This document shows positions 1 to 10,200 of a stretch of DNA of 64,000 nt, piece by piece (position 1 is the stretch's first letter; every line of letters starts with the position of its first letter). Under the pieces are notes generated by a model. The model was not told the DNA's origin and did not search any database. It saw nothing but the letters and a program-made list of their open reading frames with translations. The stretch lies in contig JASEVX010000011.1 in the NCBI GenBank assembly GCA_031761405.1, positions 24,973,238 to 25,037,237 of the forward strand. The letters run 5' to 3'. Position numbers and translations under genes: made by a program. Source of the stretch: Serripes groenlandicus (lineage: Eukaryota > Mollusca > Bivalvia > Cardiida > Cardiidae).

Positions 1-880
1 TTAGACACGTTTTTATTTGTATTTATAACTTTTCGCCAACTTCCTATTATTTTCTTAATAGTTTGATTTACGGCCCTTACGACACGGTTCATCCAAAACT
101 CTGAAAAAAAGTTTACTTTTCCCCAACTTGTTAGGTTGCTGAGAGTTGTTGCTATTTTAATTGTTTGGTTATACGGCCCCAAAATTCGGGGAATGTTTTT
201 GCCTATTTATAAAATTCTGTTGTATTTCTAAAATTAAAACGTTCCTCCCCATACAGTTCGTTCATTCAGACCATTGTATTCTTGCTATATGTTGACTATA
301 CATTTTTTGTTATCATACTTCTGCTAAACTGGAAGGAGAATAGACTTCCCCCTCTCCGTTCCAAAGCTTTTAACTTATAAATATATGTTAACATTTAAGG
401 CCCTATGTTTTTTGTTTTACCTAATTAATCTAGTTAGAGCAGATTTTAAAACCGTTTATTGGTAAAGAATGAAGAAACTTCAGCATGTATGACACATTAT
501 AGTTGCAGTCAATGTTAAGCAAACTGTAAACCAAATGGTTTCAGGACTAAACCTGTCATTTCACGACTAAACTTCACATGCTGAATATCACATAGATTCG
601 GAGCATAAACAACGTCTAATCCTTCGACAAAATTGACCCTGTCTCCTCTAAGTAACCTTTTATTATAGGCCTATGGTAGCCAGTTGAGCAATATAGGCAT
701 CCTGGGCCTTCTTGTTTAAAATAAAGGGACATTTGGCCTTCTTGTTCTAAATATTTACATCCTGCACACGTTATTTAAATGTACTGAACAGCATCTGCTT
801 CCTTTAAGTCATGCTTCAAAGTCATGCGCGGCGTCTTAGATGCTTTGCATCAAAATTCGTCTTATAATGTTATATACCAA
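1..880. other. Unannotated AT-rich sequence
   Basis: No exon-like frame, RNA or clear repeat structure recognised on either strand. Confidence 0.5.
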
Positions 881-3195
881 TACTGCACTCTCTCTAGACA
901 GGAATAAGTCTCTAAAGTAAAGGTATATAACAACACTGAATTAATGTGTTTACACTCTCTCTAGACAGGAATACGTCTCTAAAGTAAAGGTATATATAAC
1001 AACACTGAATGAATGTGTTTACACTCTCTCTAGACTGGAATCAGTCTCTAAAGTAAAGGTGTATAACAGTACTGAATTAATGTGTTCACGCTCTCTCTAG
1101 ACTGGAATCCGTCTCTAAAGCAAAGGTATATAACAACACTGAATTAATGTGGTCACACTCTCTCTAGACTGGAAGTAGTCTCTAAAGTAAAGTTATATAA
1201 CAACACTGAATTAATATGTTCACACCCACTATAGACTGGAATCAGACCCTAAAGTAAAGGTATATAACAGCACCAAATTAATATGTTCACACTCTCTCTA
1301 GATTGGAATCAGTCTCTAAAGTAAAGGTATATAACAACACTGAATTAATGTGTTCACACTTTCTCTAGACTGGAATCAGTCTATAAAGTAAAGGTGTATA
1401 GCAACACTGATTTAATGTGTTCACACTCTCTAGACTGGAATCAGTCTCTGCAGTAAAGGTATATAACAACACTGAATTAATGTGTTCTCACTCTCTCTAG
1501 ACTGGAAGCAGTCCCTAAAGGAAAGGTATATAGCAACACTGAATTAATGTGTTCACACTCTCTCTAGACTGGAATCAGTCTCTACAGTAAAGGTATATAA
1601 CAACACTGAATTAATGTGTTCACACTCTCTCTAGACTGGAATCAGTTCCTTAAGTAAAGGTATTTAACAGAAATGAATTAATGTGTTCACACTCTCTCTA
1701 GACTGGAATCAGTATCTAGAGTAAAGGTATATAACAGTACTGAATTAATGTGTTTACACTCTCTCTAGACTGGAATCAGTTCCTAAAGTAAAGGTATAAA
1801 AACAGTACTGAATTAATGTGTTCACACTCTCTCTAGACTGGATAGCAGTACTGAATTAATGTGTTTACACTCTCTCTCTAGACTGGAATCAGTTCCTAAA
1901 GTAAAGGTATATAACAGTACTGAATTAATGTGTTCACACTCTCTCTAGACTGGAATCAGTCTCTACAGTAAAGGTATATAACAACACTGAATTAATGTGT
2001 TCACACTCTCTCTCTAGACTGGCATCAGTCTCTGCAGTAAAGCTATATAACAACACTGAATTAATGTGTTCACACTCTCTCTAGACTGGCATCAGTCTCT
2101 ATAGTAAAGGTATATAACAACACTGAATTAATGTGTTCTCACTCTCTCTAGACTGGAATCAGTCTCTAAAGTAAAGTTATATAACAACACTGAATTAATA
2201 TGTTCATACCCACTATAGACTGGAATCAGTTCCTAAAGTAAAGGTATATAACAGCACCAAATTAATATGTTCACACTCTCTCTAGACTGGAATCAGTCTC
2301 TAAAGTAAAGGTATATAACAACACTGAATTAATGTGTTCACACTTTCTCTAGACTGGAATCAGTCTATAAAGTAAAGGTGTATAGCAACACTGATGTAAT
2401 GTGTTCACACTCTCTCTAGACTGGAATCAGTCTCTACAGTAAAGGTATATAACAACACTGAATTAATGTGTTCACACTTTCTCTAGACTGGAATCAGTAC
2501 CTAAAGTAAAGGTATATAACAGTACTGAATGAATGTTTTCACACTCTCTCTAGACTGGAATCAGTACCTAAAGTAAAGGTATATAACAGTACTGAATGAA
2601 TGTTTTCACACTCTCTCTAGACTGGAATCAGTACCTAAAGTAAAGGTATATAACAGCACTGAATGAATGTTTTCACACTCTCTCTAGACTGGAATCAGTA
2701 CCTAAAGTAAAGGTATATAACAGTACTGAATTAATGTGTACACACTCACTCTAGACTTGAATCAGTCTCTAAAGTAAAGGTATATAACAACTCTGAATTA
2801 ATGTGTTCACACTCACTCTAGACTGGAATCAGTCTCTACAGTAAAGGTATATCACAACACTGAATTAATGTGTTCACACTCACTCTAGACTGGAATCAGT
2901 ACCTAAAGTAAAGGTATATACCAGCATTGAATTAATGTGTTCACACTCTCTCTATACTGGAATCAGGGTACTGAATTAATATGTTCACACTCTCTCTAAA
3001 ACGAAATCAGTACTCTAGACTGGAATCAGTACCTAACGTAAAGGTTTATAACAGTACCGAATTTATGTGTTCACACCTCTATAGACTGGAATAAGGGTTC
3101 TGAAATAATATGTTCACACTCTCTCTAGACTGGAATCAGTCTCTAAAGTAAAGGTATATAACAGAATTGAAATAATGTGCTCACACTCTTCCGAG
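880..3195. repeat. 67-bp satellite array (about 34 copies)
   Basis: Head-to-tail units of roughly 66-68 bp around ctctctctagactggaatca and aaaggtatataacaacactg. A distinctive block with 'cccactatagactgg' and 'aaattaatatgttcac' occurs near 1210-1300 and again near 2190-2280, showing a higher-order repeat of about 1 kb. Copies decay toward 3195, and some are truncated (1840, 2960). Confidence 0.95.
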
Positions 3196-3352
3196 ACTTG
3201 AAACCGTCGCATCATATAAACACTGATCTGACGAGTGTGCGTGCGTGCTTGCGGAACCGGAAACATTTGGAGAAAGTTTAGAATAGACAATTAGCAACGC
3301 AAACTTAGCATACAACGTTTATTGAGCTTTAGACTATCATATACATACATTA

Positions 3353-3605
3353 TATCGAGGGCTTGGCGTGAAACAGTTGTAACTAAAAACCTATTTTGAA
3401 AACCCTGGTTTAGGGGCGATTTTGACCCTTTTGTAAACAATGCAAATTTAGGTGCCATTGCTCAGAACGAGCAATGGCACCTTAATTTCCATTGTTTACC
3501 AAGAAAAAATGATTTAACGCTTATAAAGACTTTATGGCGAAGTGATTAACCTTGGTAAACAATTACCAATTTTAGTTACAACCGTTTCACGCCAAGCCCT
3601 CAATA
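3353..3605. mobile_element. MITE-1 copy 1 (foldback, TA target)
   Basis: A near-perfect palindrome of about 250 bp, with ends TATCGAGGGCTTGGCGTGAA and its complement and an inner inverted repeat around attgctcagaacgagcaat. Flanking TA dinucleotides suggest a Tc1/mariner-type target. Confidence 0.88.
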
Positions 3606-3761
3606 TATTAAATGCTAATGAGGGCTGTATTCATAACGTCTACTCGAAGCATATACCGCCGCAATGATACGTGTTTGTTGAACTGGCTAACTATCCAAGG
3701 AAAACACAGCTGCAATGGGATTGGTCTTCGGAACTTGAGTGGAGCTGGATTTAATTAATTG

Positions 3762-3930
3762 ATTGATGTTTTACGCCGTTTTTAAACAAGTATTCAGTTA
3801 TATCACGGCGTTTTCATTGGTAAGTTACCAGTACTACTGGTATATTTATCCTGACACCAGCCAGTCAGTCGTAATCCTAATCCCGCAATCCTGAGCGCCA
3901 AGAAGGGCAGCCATTACTACCATTTCTAAA
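3762..3930 (-). mobile_element. SINE-B copy, partial
   Basis: Tail to middle (ttttacgccg, atcctgacaccagccagtca, gagcgccaa); the tRNA-like head is lost beyond 3930. Confidence 0.7.
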
Positions 3931-4274
3931 CCCGAAGTGGAGATATTGATGAGGTGATATGTCAGAGCATTGACCGGTTCCCGATAACAAATTGTGAATA
4001 AGGAATACGCTGTATCGGCTGGATCATGCGTCTCTGGAGCAGGGGACCATACTTTGATCGCGGTCATATCATACCAAACCGGTTGATGTATTGATTGATT
4101 GATTGATGCATCTGGAAGTCATGTTGATGTTATTTGACGGCGACCACTTCACCTAACCACGTCTTTCCTTACTATCGCGCTTGAGGACTCCACACAGTAT
4201 ATTTTCCAGGCAGCTGGCTTCTTTCCCAGATAGACTTATATAATGTCCATCGATTGGTTTGATTGTGTTTTGTC

Positions 4275-4512
4275 AATGATTGTATTTTACGTCTCTTTCA
4301 AGAATTGTTGAGTTATAACACGGTGTTTCCTGGGTTAATTACAAGCACGACTAGTCCATTTATCCTAACAACAACAACCAGTCAGTTGTAATGCTAACCC
4401 GCAACCCTGAGCGCTAAGGCTGGGCAGCCATTGCTATCATTTTTTAAATAGTTTGGTATGACCCGGCCGGGGATCGAACCCGAGACCTCACACACCCGAG
4501 CTCCGACGATCG
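4275..4512 (-). mobile_element. SINE-B copy
   Basis: Includes the reversed B box 'gggatcgaacccgagacc'. It is followed by a SINE-C-like head remnant (about 4540..4597, 'ctatctcagctcgac'). Confidence 0.72.
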
Positions 4513-4734
4513 AACTGTTGCCAATCATCGAACTGGGTGACTGACCCCTGGATTGATAGCCTCCGTCGTTATCGATTGCACTATCTCAGCTCGACCGACA
4601 TTTAAAACGGTTACAGTGTCTGAAGAACTATTACGATTTGCATTAAACACCATTAACCTGTATCAATATACAAACACACATATGCAGCATACGACTTTCG
4701 AAACACCTATGCAACTGTATAAATGAAGCTATTA

Positions 4735-4877
4735 TCATTGAATAACATTTTGAAAACATTGTTGCAAAAGCAGAAATTGGTCATTGTGAACAATGTCTCC
4801 TTTTATTTTATCACAACGTTTTCAACAGCAGTCTGCTGCAGAGTCACCAGACCACGTCTGTATGTGGGAAACGGTTA
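4735..4877. mobile_element. MITE-2 remnant
   Basis: Contains gttgcaaaagcagaaattg, the acaatgtctcc arm and 'gtctgctgcagag', with an eroded right end 'gggaaacggtta'. Confidence 0.6.
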
Positions 4878-5085
4878 GTTTAAACTTATTTATTTTAAAT
4901 CGATCGCGAAACAAGCTTTAAGCTTATAATAATCACGCTCGATGTCTGCTTCCTGGAGACTTAACCAGTACTCGCGGCGATTGTGTGGTAAAATCCCAAA
5001 GTCAGGACCCGCTCATCACGGGACTCGAACCAGGGACCTTTGATGTGAGAGGCCGACGCTCTACCTCTGCACCACTGGGAAACGG
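4878..5085 (-). mobile_element. SINE-D copy
   Basis: Reversed tRNA-like head 'ggtgcagaggtagagcgtcgg' with 3' body 'agcttataataatcacgctcg'. The B box reads tcacgggactcgaaccaggg. Confidence 0.7.
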
Positions 5086-5120
5086 TTGAAAACAAAGCAC
5101 ACAATTAAACTCCCCTAAAC

Positions 5121-5182
5121 ACAAATATGACCCTATGCATTATTAATATCAACTGTTGATATCTATGCATAGGGTCATATTT
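5121..5182. repeat. Hairpin, 18-bp inverted repeat
   Basis: aatatgaccctatgcat and its complement flank an inner palindrome atatcaactgttgatat. Confidence 0.75.
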
Positions 5183-5221
5183 ATTATTTTTTGAGAAGCC
5201 AGTCCCTGTGTGTGATATATT

Positions 5222-5400
5222 TATTAGGGTTTTACGCCGCTTTCAACTTTATTTCAGTTATTTCACGGCGACAGTTCACTTATTCATGATCCCTGGGTAA
5301 GCAAACCAGTACTAGGCTAGAAAATGTGCCTTGCCCAAGGGCACTCCACCAAGACCGTAGTGCCGCGACCGGGGATCGAACCCAGGACACCCTGTGTGTG
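5222..5400 (-). mobile_element. SINE-A copy
   Basis: Shows 'gggttttacgccgctttcaac', 'ccttgcccaagggcactcc' and reversed B box 'gggatcgaacccagg'. Confidence 0.8.
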
Positions 5401-5569
5401 AATGTGGCGAGATAATCTTGCCCGAGAACTAGTTATGACTCAATGCCACACTCTATTATTACTGAAATAGAGGAAGACATAGAACCTTTACGGGCAGATC
5501 TGATTTCAGATCGATATGGTTGTCCTTGTTGTCAATGTTGCTTTTATAAAATATCTGTCTTCTTACATA

Positions 5570-5795
5570 CGCTTTTTGACGCCTCTGCAGCAGACGGCTT
5601 TTTGAAAACATAGTGACAAAAGAAAAAATTGCTCAAAACGAGCAATTTCTCCTTTTGCCACAATGTTTTCCACTTCTAGTTATAGGTTATCCATTCAATT
5701 ATAGAGATTTTCTATTTGATAACAAAATATGTTCAATGTCGTCTGCTGCAGAATTGTCGTATGAGGGAAAGGGTTTATATCTGTCTTCTGATTTC
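5570..5795. mobile_element. MITE-2 copy
   Basis: gacgcctctgcagcagacgg, core aattgctcaaaacgagcaatt, right end gagggaaagggttta (TTAA mutated to TTTA). Confidence 0.72.
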
Positions 5796-5982
5796 AGATA
5801 ACCTTAACAGTTATGTTAGTATATTGTTTTTTAAAAAACAACTCAACTTCAGTATAAAATCACGCTTTGTAATTTGATTTCCAAAAATACATATGTGCAC
5901 GTCCTTGTATACAAACTAATATGTTTAAACTAGTTAAAGACTTCTCGAGTAGACTCCACGAAGTTAATGTACCGTGCTTTCC

Positions 5983-6246
5983 TTAACCCTTTCTTTCACT
6001 GCCGACATGTTGAAAGTTGGACTACTTCCTTTTTCGTCTTTCAGGAAATTTGGTAAAATGTAATGTCTAAGTGGCAAAAAATGAAGATTTCAGGAGAGAC
6101 AGCTCGTTACGAGCTAGAGACAGTTCGTTACGAGCTAGAGACAGTTCGTTACGAGCTAGAAACAGTTCGTTACGAGCTAGAGACAGTTCGTTACAAGCTG
6201 TCTCAACTGAATCTTCATTGTTTGCCCTTTGCAACGAAGGAGTTAA
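5983..6246. mobile_element. MITE-3 copy with amplified core
   Basis: TTAACCCTTTCTTTCACTGC at the left and AAGGAGTTAA at the right. The palindromic core is expanded to five 21-bp units of cagttcgttacgagctagag (about 6098..6205). Confidence 0.82.
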
Positions 6247-6261
6247 GTCGTCCTCAACACT

Positions 6262-6501
6262 TTCCCACCTACGGACGCATTTTGCCGCCTCTGCAATAGA
6301 CGCATTTTGAAACATGGAGACAAAAGAAGAAATTGCTTATAATAAGCAATTCATACTTTTGCCACAATATTTACAACATTATTCAATAATTATTTTAATT
6401 ATTACTTTCATTTAAGGAGAGTTTTTTCCCCCGTAATTATTTTGCTTGAATGTTTGCAAAGTTGTCTGATGCATGTTTGTTGTAAGTGGGAAGGGGTTAA
6501 T
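6262..6501. mobile_element. MITE-2 copy
   Basis: Starts 16 bp after a MITE-3; core aattgcttataataagcaatt, end gggaaggggttaa. Confidence 0.65.
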
Positions 6502-6532
6502 GTCGCATTCGTTGAGATTTGAGTCTTGTTTC

Positions 6533-6843
6533 GGTTTAATTGATTGATTGATTGATTGATTGGGGTTAAACGTTGTTTTTAACAATTTCTCAGTCATATC
6601 ACGGCGGCCAGTTCACCTACTCATGTGTTTCCTGGTTTTCTCAAACCAGTACTCCACACAACAATCTTCCCAAGCAACTGGCTGCTTTTCCAAATGGACT
6701 TGGCCCATTGGTGGAAGACGAATGACGCTTGTCGCAATGACTTTTCGTCAAACGTCGGAAAGAAAGTTGGCCGAGCCGGGCTTCGAACTCACAAACCCTG
6801 GATTGACAGCCCGCGTCGTTACCGACTGAGCTACCGCGTTTCT
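6533..6843 (-). mobile_element. SINE-C copy
   Basis: (ATTG)n tail, 'tcatatcacggcggccagtt', head with reversed boxes 'cttcgaactcacaaaccc' and 'cgactgagctaccgcg'. It looks full length. Confidence 0.82.
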
Positions 6844-6880
6844 GTTTAAAGAACGTCTGTGGATATGGTCAAATGTCTTC

Positions 6881-7090
6881 TTAATTCTTTCACTGCCGAT
6901 TTTCACAAACATGTTGAAAATTGGACCGCTTCACTTTTCGTCCAACAGGAAATTAGGTAATATTTTTAAAATTTCTAAATGGCAAAGAATGCAGATTTCT
7001 GGAGAGACAGCTCATTTCGAGCTGTCTCACCTGAATCTGCATTGTTTGCAAAAGCCTGTAATTGATTGCCTTTGATAGCGAAAGGGTTAA
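6881..7090. mobile_element. MITE-3 copy in peptidase 3' UTR
   Basis: TTAATTCTTTCACTGCCGA ... CGAAAGGGTTAA, core gacagctcatttcgagctgtc. It lies 86 bp beyond the M13 stop codon, so it is probably transcribed. Confidence 0.82.
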
Positions 7091-7175
7091 TGGATCAGTC
7101 GAGATTGAAATGGGCGTACGGTCCTTTGTATTTTGGTTAATCCTTAAACAGCTAAGTGAATATCCTGGTCCATGT

Positions 7176-7275
7176 TTACCATACTGCACACTTTTTCTCG
7201 GGGTTCATGTATGATCCTATAGGGCAGTGGAACACTTCGGAAAACTCCGGCATATTCTGTAGGGAACCGATTACT
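7176..7275 (-). CDS. M13 peptidase terminal exon 22
   Basis: Encodes [17 protein letters not shown] then [15 protein letters not shown] and TAA. C..W at the carboxyl terminus is diagnostic of M13. No clear AATAAA was seen in the next 300 bases; a palindromic MITE (6881..7090) lies in the presumed 3' UTR. Confidence 0.97.
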
Positions 7276-10200
7276 CTGAAATAGATGTACACCGAGCATC
7301 AATGTATAAATAGTGTCATACCAAATACTTTTTAAAAATAATGAGAAAATAATGAAAAATAATACAAAAAATGAGAAAAATACATTAGTAGTAAAAAAAA
7401 TATGGTAGTAATGGCCTTTCTTTCTTGGCACCCTTGTGGGTTTGTTTGCATTACGAGTGATTCGCTTGCAGAATAAATTGACCAGTAGTATATGTACTGG
7501 TAACTGATCCAAGAAATGCCGTGATTTAACGTAAACATTGTTGAAAGCGGCGTAAAACACCAGGCTAACAAACAAAACAATAAGCAATGCGATCATAACC
7601 ACCAGTTGTCGTCTGTGATCACGTGTTTATTGAAAATGTCAGACGAGTGTAGACGTCTCTCTCTGAAGCAGACGACATTTGAACGATTTTACAGTAAAGA
7701 CAAAAAGTTGTTGTGCTTTTCAAAACATATATTTAAACAATTAAATCTACTTTCGTTTATCGATATTACAGTTCATGTCCAAGTATGATTGTTCGAAGCA
7801 GACGAATCGACAATGTGCATGCAAGGCTGACAGTAAGTAGCACGAGGAAGAGTATCGGGGATTCAGAGCCACGTGATATCTATTTGTACAGACACGTTTC
7901 GAGGTTACATGTAACAATATATTAGCCATTGGTATATATATATACACCTGCTCATAGGACAAGATAAGGAAGAGTAAATAGGTCTTTCTTCCATTATATC
8001 TCTCTTTGCACTCATTAAAACCTATGTTGTCGGTACTCAAAAGAATCGTCTCACGGAGACGATTCTTTTGAGTACACACAACTAAGGTTTTGGAAGTCAA
8101 ATAAGGATGCTAGAGCATGAAAAACGCTCCTTATCTAAGAGCTCTGTCTGATACTGAAAACATGAAAATCAAGGCACGCACATTTTGAGAAACAATTTGA
8201 ACAACGCCAGATAAAAGGGATCTTATGACAACTGCACAGCGTGACTTTTCTCTTTGACGTAGGCAGTTATCCTTATTAAACGGTCACGATGGAGTGCCCT
8301 TGGGCAAGGCACATTTTCTAGCCTAGTACTGGTTTGTTTACCCAGGTATCATGAATAATTAAATTTAATTGCGCGCTAAATGACCTTAGCTGTCGATGCG
8401 CCATAAAACAATATACATTCATTATTAAACGGCTCCTTTCGCCACACGTTTATGTTAATGAAATAAAAGAGGGGACGCAAAACGTTCAAATTCAATTTGA
8501 TAGCAAATTACCCCACCCACTTATTTATCATAAATCTCGAAAGCGGTCATAGCATATTACGCCAATAGTATGCATGTATAATACACCAATTGTAATTCTC
8601 ACAAAAGAATGAAAAAACTCGGAATTTATCAGAAAAACACAGTAGTAGTATCTCCATCCTTCACAATAGCAGAAAGACTGTTTAATTGATTGTGGCTAAA
8701 TACCGCTTTCAACATTTGTTCAGTCATATCACGGCGGCCAGTTCACATACTTATGTGTTTCCTGTTGTTTTTTTCACACCAGTTCTCCACACAACAGACT
8801 TCCAAGGTAAAGGTCTGCATTTCCACATAGACTGTTAGCCTATTGGTGGAAGACGAATGCCGCTTGTCAAAATGACTTTTGTCAAACGTCGGAAAGAATG
8901 TTGACCGAGCTGGGTTTTGAGCTAACATCCCCTGGATCGACACCCCGCGTCGCTACCAACTGAGCTACCGAGGCTCGACTTAGCAGATAGACCGTCCGGG
9001 ATAACCTCGATGCCAAACGCAATTAAAGGCTTTTGCAAACGATGCAGATGCAGGTGAGACAGCTCATAACTAGATGTCTCTCCTTAAATCTACATGTTAA
9101 AAACGGCGTTTAACCCCAATAAAAAACCCAAAAGAATCTGCATTGTTTGCCATTTAGACATTACTAAATTTCCTGCTGGACGACAAATGGAGTAGTCCAA
9201 TTTTCAACATGGAACAGTCGACTTTGTGAAATTCGATAGTGAACGAGTTAAAACAATCATACCTGAATCGGTTTGGACTGTGGACGCGGTTCAATATGTG
9301 TGCCAGAGCATCCTCTGGTGTGCTCAGGTCACATCTTAGCTACAATCAGAACATCAAAGGCTTATTTAATTGATTGATTGATTGATTGATTGTTTGATTG
9401 ATAGATTGTTTGGTGTTCGAAGCCGCTTTCAACAATGTTGTTTCTTAATATTACGGCTATTCTTGTGTAAGTTACCATTACTTCTGATCCATTTATCCTG
9501 ACACCAGCCAGTCAGTTGTAAAGCTAACTCCGTACCCCTGAGCGCCAAGGAAGGCAGCCATTACCACCATATTTTAAAGAATATGGTATGCCCCGGCCGG
9601 GGATCGAATCCGCGAATTTCCGCAGCCGAGGCGGACGCTCTACCACTACACCACCGGAGTGGTCATGGCTTAGTTAAAGGAAGAGCTATACCAATTGGTC
9701 CGTGCTCTGTGAAAACCAACATTAGCTTTATAATTATACGTCTAGGTGAAAACCTACCAGCGCTTCTAAAGTCATTGTGAGAATGTTCATAGTCTTTACA
9801 TTTCGCTAATAAACTACAAGTGTAACCCTTATTGTTATATGCCAAATAATGACACCGGGCGCGTGAGGTCACGGGTTCGATCCCTGGCCGGGTCATACCA
9901 AATACTTTAATACTGGTAGAAATAATTTTCACTCCTAGGCGCTCAGTAATGTGGGATAACAAATGTAGTGTCAGGAGTACTGGTAATTTACTCCGGAAAC
10001 GCAGTGATATAACTGGACAATTAAGCCGTTCCGCGAGAAAACCAGCATTATGGTCTCTGCGTAATGTATCGACCCAGATCAGCCTGCGCAGTCCGTGCAG
10101 ACTGATCTGGGGATAGAGGTATAAAGTAATGATTCCTGAAACAGAGAATCCACAGGAGGCGGAAAGTGTCTATCCGAGTTAGCCTGTGCGGCATAGCATG

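Noticed and set aside
6063..6315. Overlapping repetitive frames on both strands (RYELETV, ARDSSLR)
   Set aside because: By-product of a 21-bp tandem repeat in a MITE core.
7144..7602. 152-codon minus-strand frame overlapping the last exon
   Set aside because: It is in a different frame from the M13 ending and begins in SINE-like sequence; the peptidase frame has the family signature.
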